A program made the translations under genes and the position numbers. Positions 36,668-37,039 of a stretch of 37,039 nucleotides of DNA are shown here, in pieces (position 1 is the stretch's first letter; every line of letters starts with the position of its first letter). The stretch covers positions 1 to 37,039 of the forward strand of contig JAIEPV010000025.1 of NCBI GenBank assembly GCA_019748215.1. Direction: 5' to 3'. This stretch comes from Hyphomicrobium sp. GTDB taxonomy: Bacteria; Pseudomonadota; Alphaproteobacteria; Rhizobiales; Hyphomicrobiaceae. The notes beneath the pieces are model-generated. The model saw nothing but the letters and a program-made list of their open reading frames with translations. It had not been told where the DNA came from and did not search any database.

Positions 36668-36970
36668 TCAGCCGTCGCCGCCGCCCGGTGCGAGGCTCGG
36701 CTCGGCACCCTTCGGCGTTTTGCTGTGGCTGCTGACTTTCGCAGGCTTAGGCGCCAACGGCCCCTTGAAATAAATCGTCAATGCCTCGCTGAGCAGTGGC
36801 GAGAGCCCCGCGCCGCCGGCATCCATGTGAGCCTTAAGTTCATCGCGCATGCGCGGATCCCAAAAAGCATGAATGTGCTTTGCGATGCCGTCGATAGACT
36901 CGCACTTGGGATAGGTGCCGAAATACTCAGCGATCTGATTGGCCATGCGGACGAGGTCGGAAGCGTGCAT
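36668..36970 (-). CDS. fdsD: NAD-dependent formate dehydrogenase delta subunit
   Basis: The 100-residue protein matches FdsD along its first 65 residues: DLVRMANQIAEYFGTYP, then GIAKHIHAFWDPRMRDEL and HMDAGGAGLSPLLSEAL. FdsD is the small subunit of the cytoplasmic molybdenum- or tungsten-containing NAD-dependent formate dehydrogenase complex (FdsGBACD-type operons) and is needed for its activity or assembly. The Pro/Lys-rich tail (about 30 residues) is longer than in many homologues. The gene comes last in such operons, so the other subunits should lie to the right of the window on the minus strand. The ATG at 36970 gives the family start but has no clear ribosome site. Confidence 0.9.
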   Translation of the reverse strand: MHASDLVRMANQIAEYFGTYPKCESIDGIAKHIHAFWDPRMRDELKAHMDAGGAGLSPLLSEALTIYFKGPLAPKPAKVSSHSKTPKGAEPSLAPGGGDG

Positions 36971-37002
36971 TGGACTGACTACTTTCGCTGGGTTCAGCTG
37001 AT

Positions 37003-37039
37003 TTATGCATTAAAGACGACGACGGCGTCGCGATGCAGC
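37003..37039 (-). CDS. Possible 3' end of the gene upstream of fdsD
   Basis: A minus-strand frame enters from the window edge and stops with TAA at 37003, encoding LHRDAVVVFNA at its end. Operon logic predicts a formate dehydrogenase gene such as fdhD or fdsA here. Eleven residues are too few to identify it. Confidence 0.2.
   Translation of the reverse strand, partial: LHRDAVVVFNA

Overview
The window looks like chromosomal DNA of an alphaproteobacterium of the order Hyphomicrobiales (Rhizobiales). The main reasons are a clear CtrA master regulator with its partner SciP (DUF1153) and a rhizobial-type FliJ within about 3 kb of each other, a PmtA-type phospholipid methyltransferase, a UvrB with long order-typical tails, a formate dehydrogenase delta subunit, high GC, and intergenic palindromic repeats ending in CTAG. 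Genus cannot be fixed from the sequence alone.

Layout. 1-1853 (minus): a MarR regulator, an OmpR-type response regulator and the start of its sensor kinase, divergent from ilvE (2129-3031). 3122-6007: a Cys-rich secreted protein, a small membrane protein, then an FAD oxidoreductase directly abutting the ribosome-rescue hydrolase arfB. 6008-7932: a palindromic repeat, a 46-residue membrane protein and an AT-richer block of three small exported or membrane proteins that ends at the 3' side of a CAT-anticodon tRNA. 8151-10106 (minus): mnmA and pmtA. 10620-13672: the cell-cycle/motility group sciP, a lipoprotein gene, fliJ and ctrA. 13787-18039 (minus): a two-gene RND efflux system. 18303-18965: a glyoxalase II-like hydrolase, followed by a 291-bp MITE-like element with about 33-bp terminal inverted repeats (19012-19302).

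19357-22042 holds secreted proteins of unknown function, including three diverged members of one Cys-containing exported family. 22071-27276 (minus): a membrane-anchored histidine phosphatase, an acyl-CoA thioesterase, a DJ-1/PfpI protein and uvrB. 27319-28278 (minus): a membrane-anchored alpha/beta hydrolase. 28567-30826: an SDR oxidoreductase between two paralogous exported SRPBCC proteins. 30894-32009 (minus): two envelope proteins of unknown function. 32409-36605: an aspartate-type aminotransferase, a small gene with its own terminator, and an EF-G-like GTPase with altered switch residues. The right edge enters a formate dehydrogenase locus (fdsD).

Most of the window is housekeeping. The least explained parts are the three-paralog exported family, the SRPBCC-SDR-SRPBCC cluster, the AT-rich islet beside the tRNA, the MITE-like element and the EF-G paralog lacking the switch II histidine. 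I see no CRISPR array, phage module, toxin-antitoxin pair or intact transposase.
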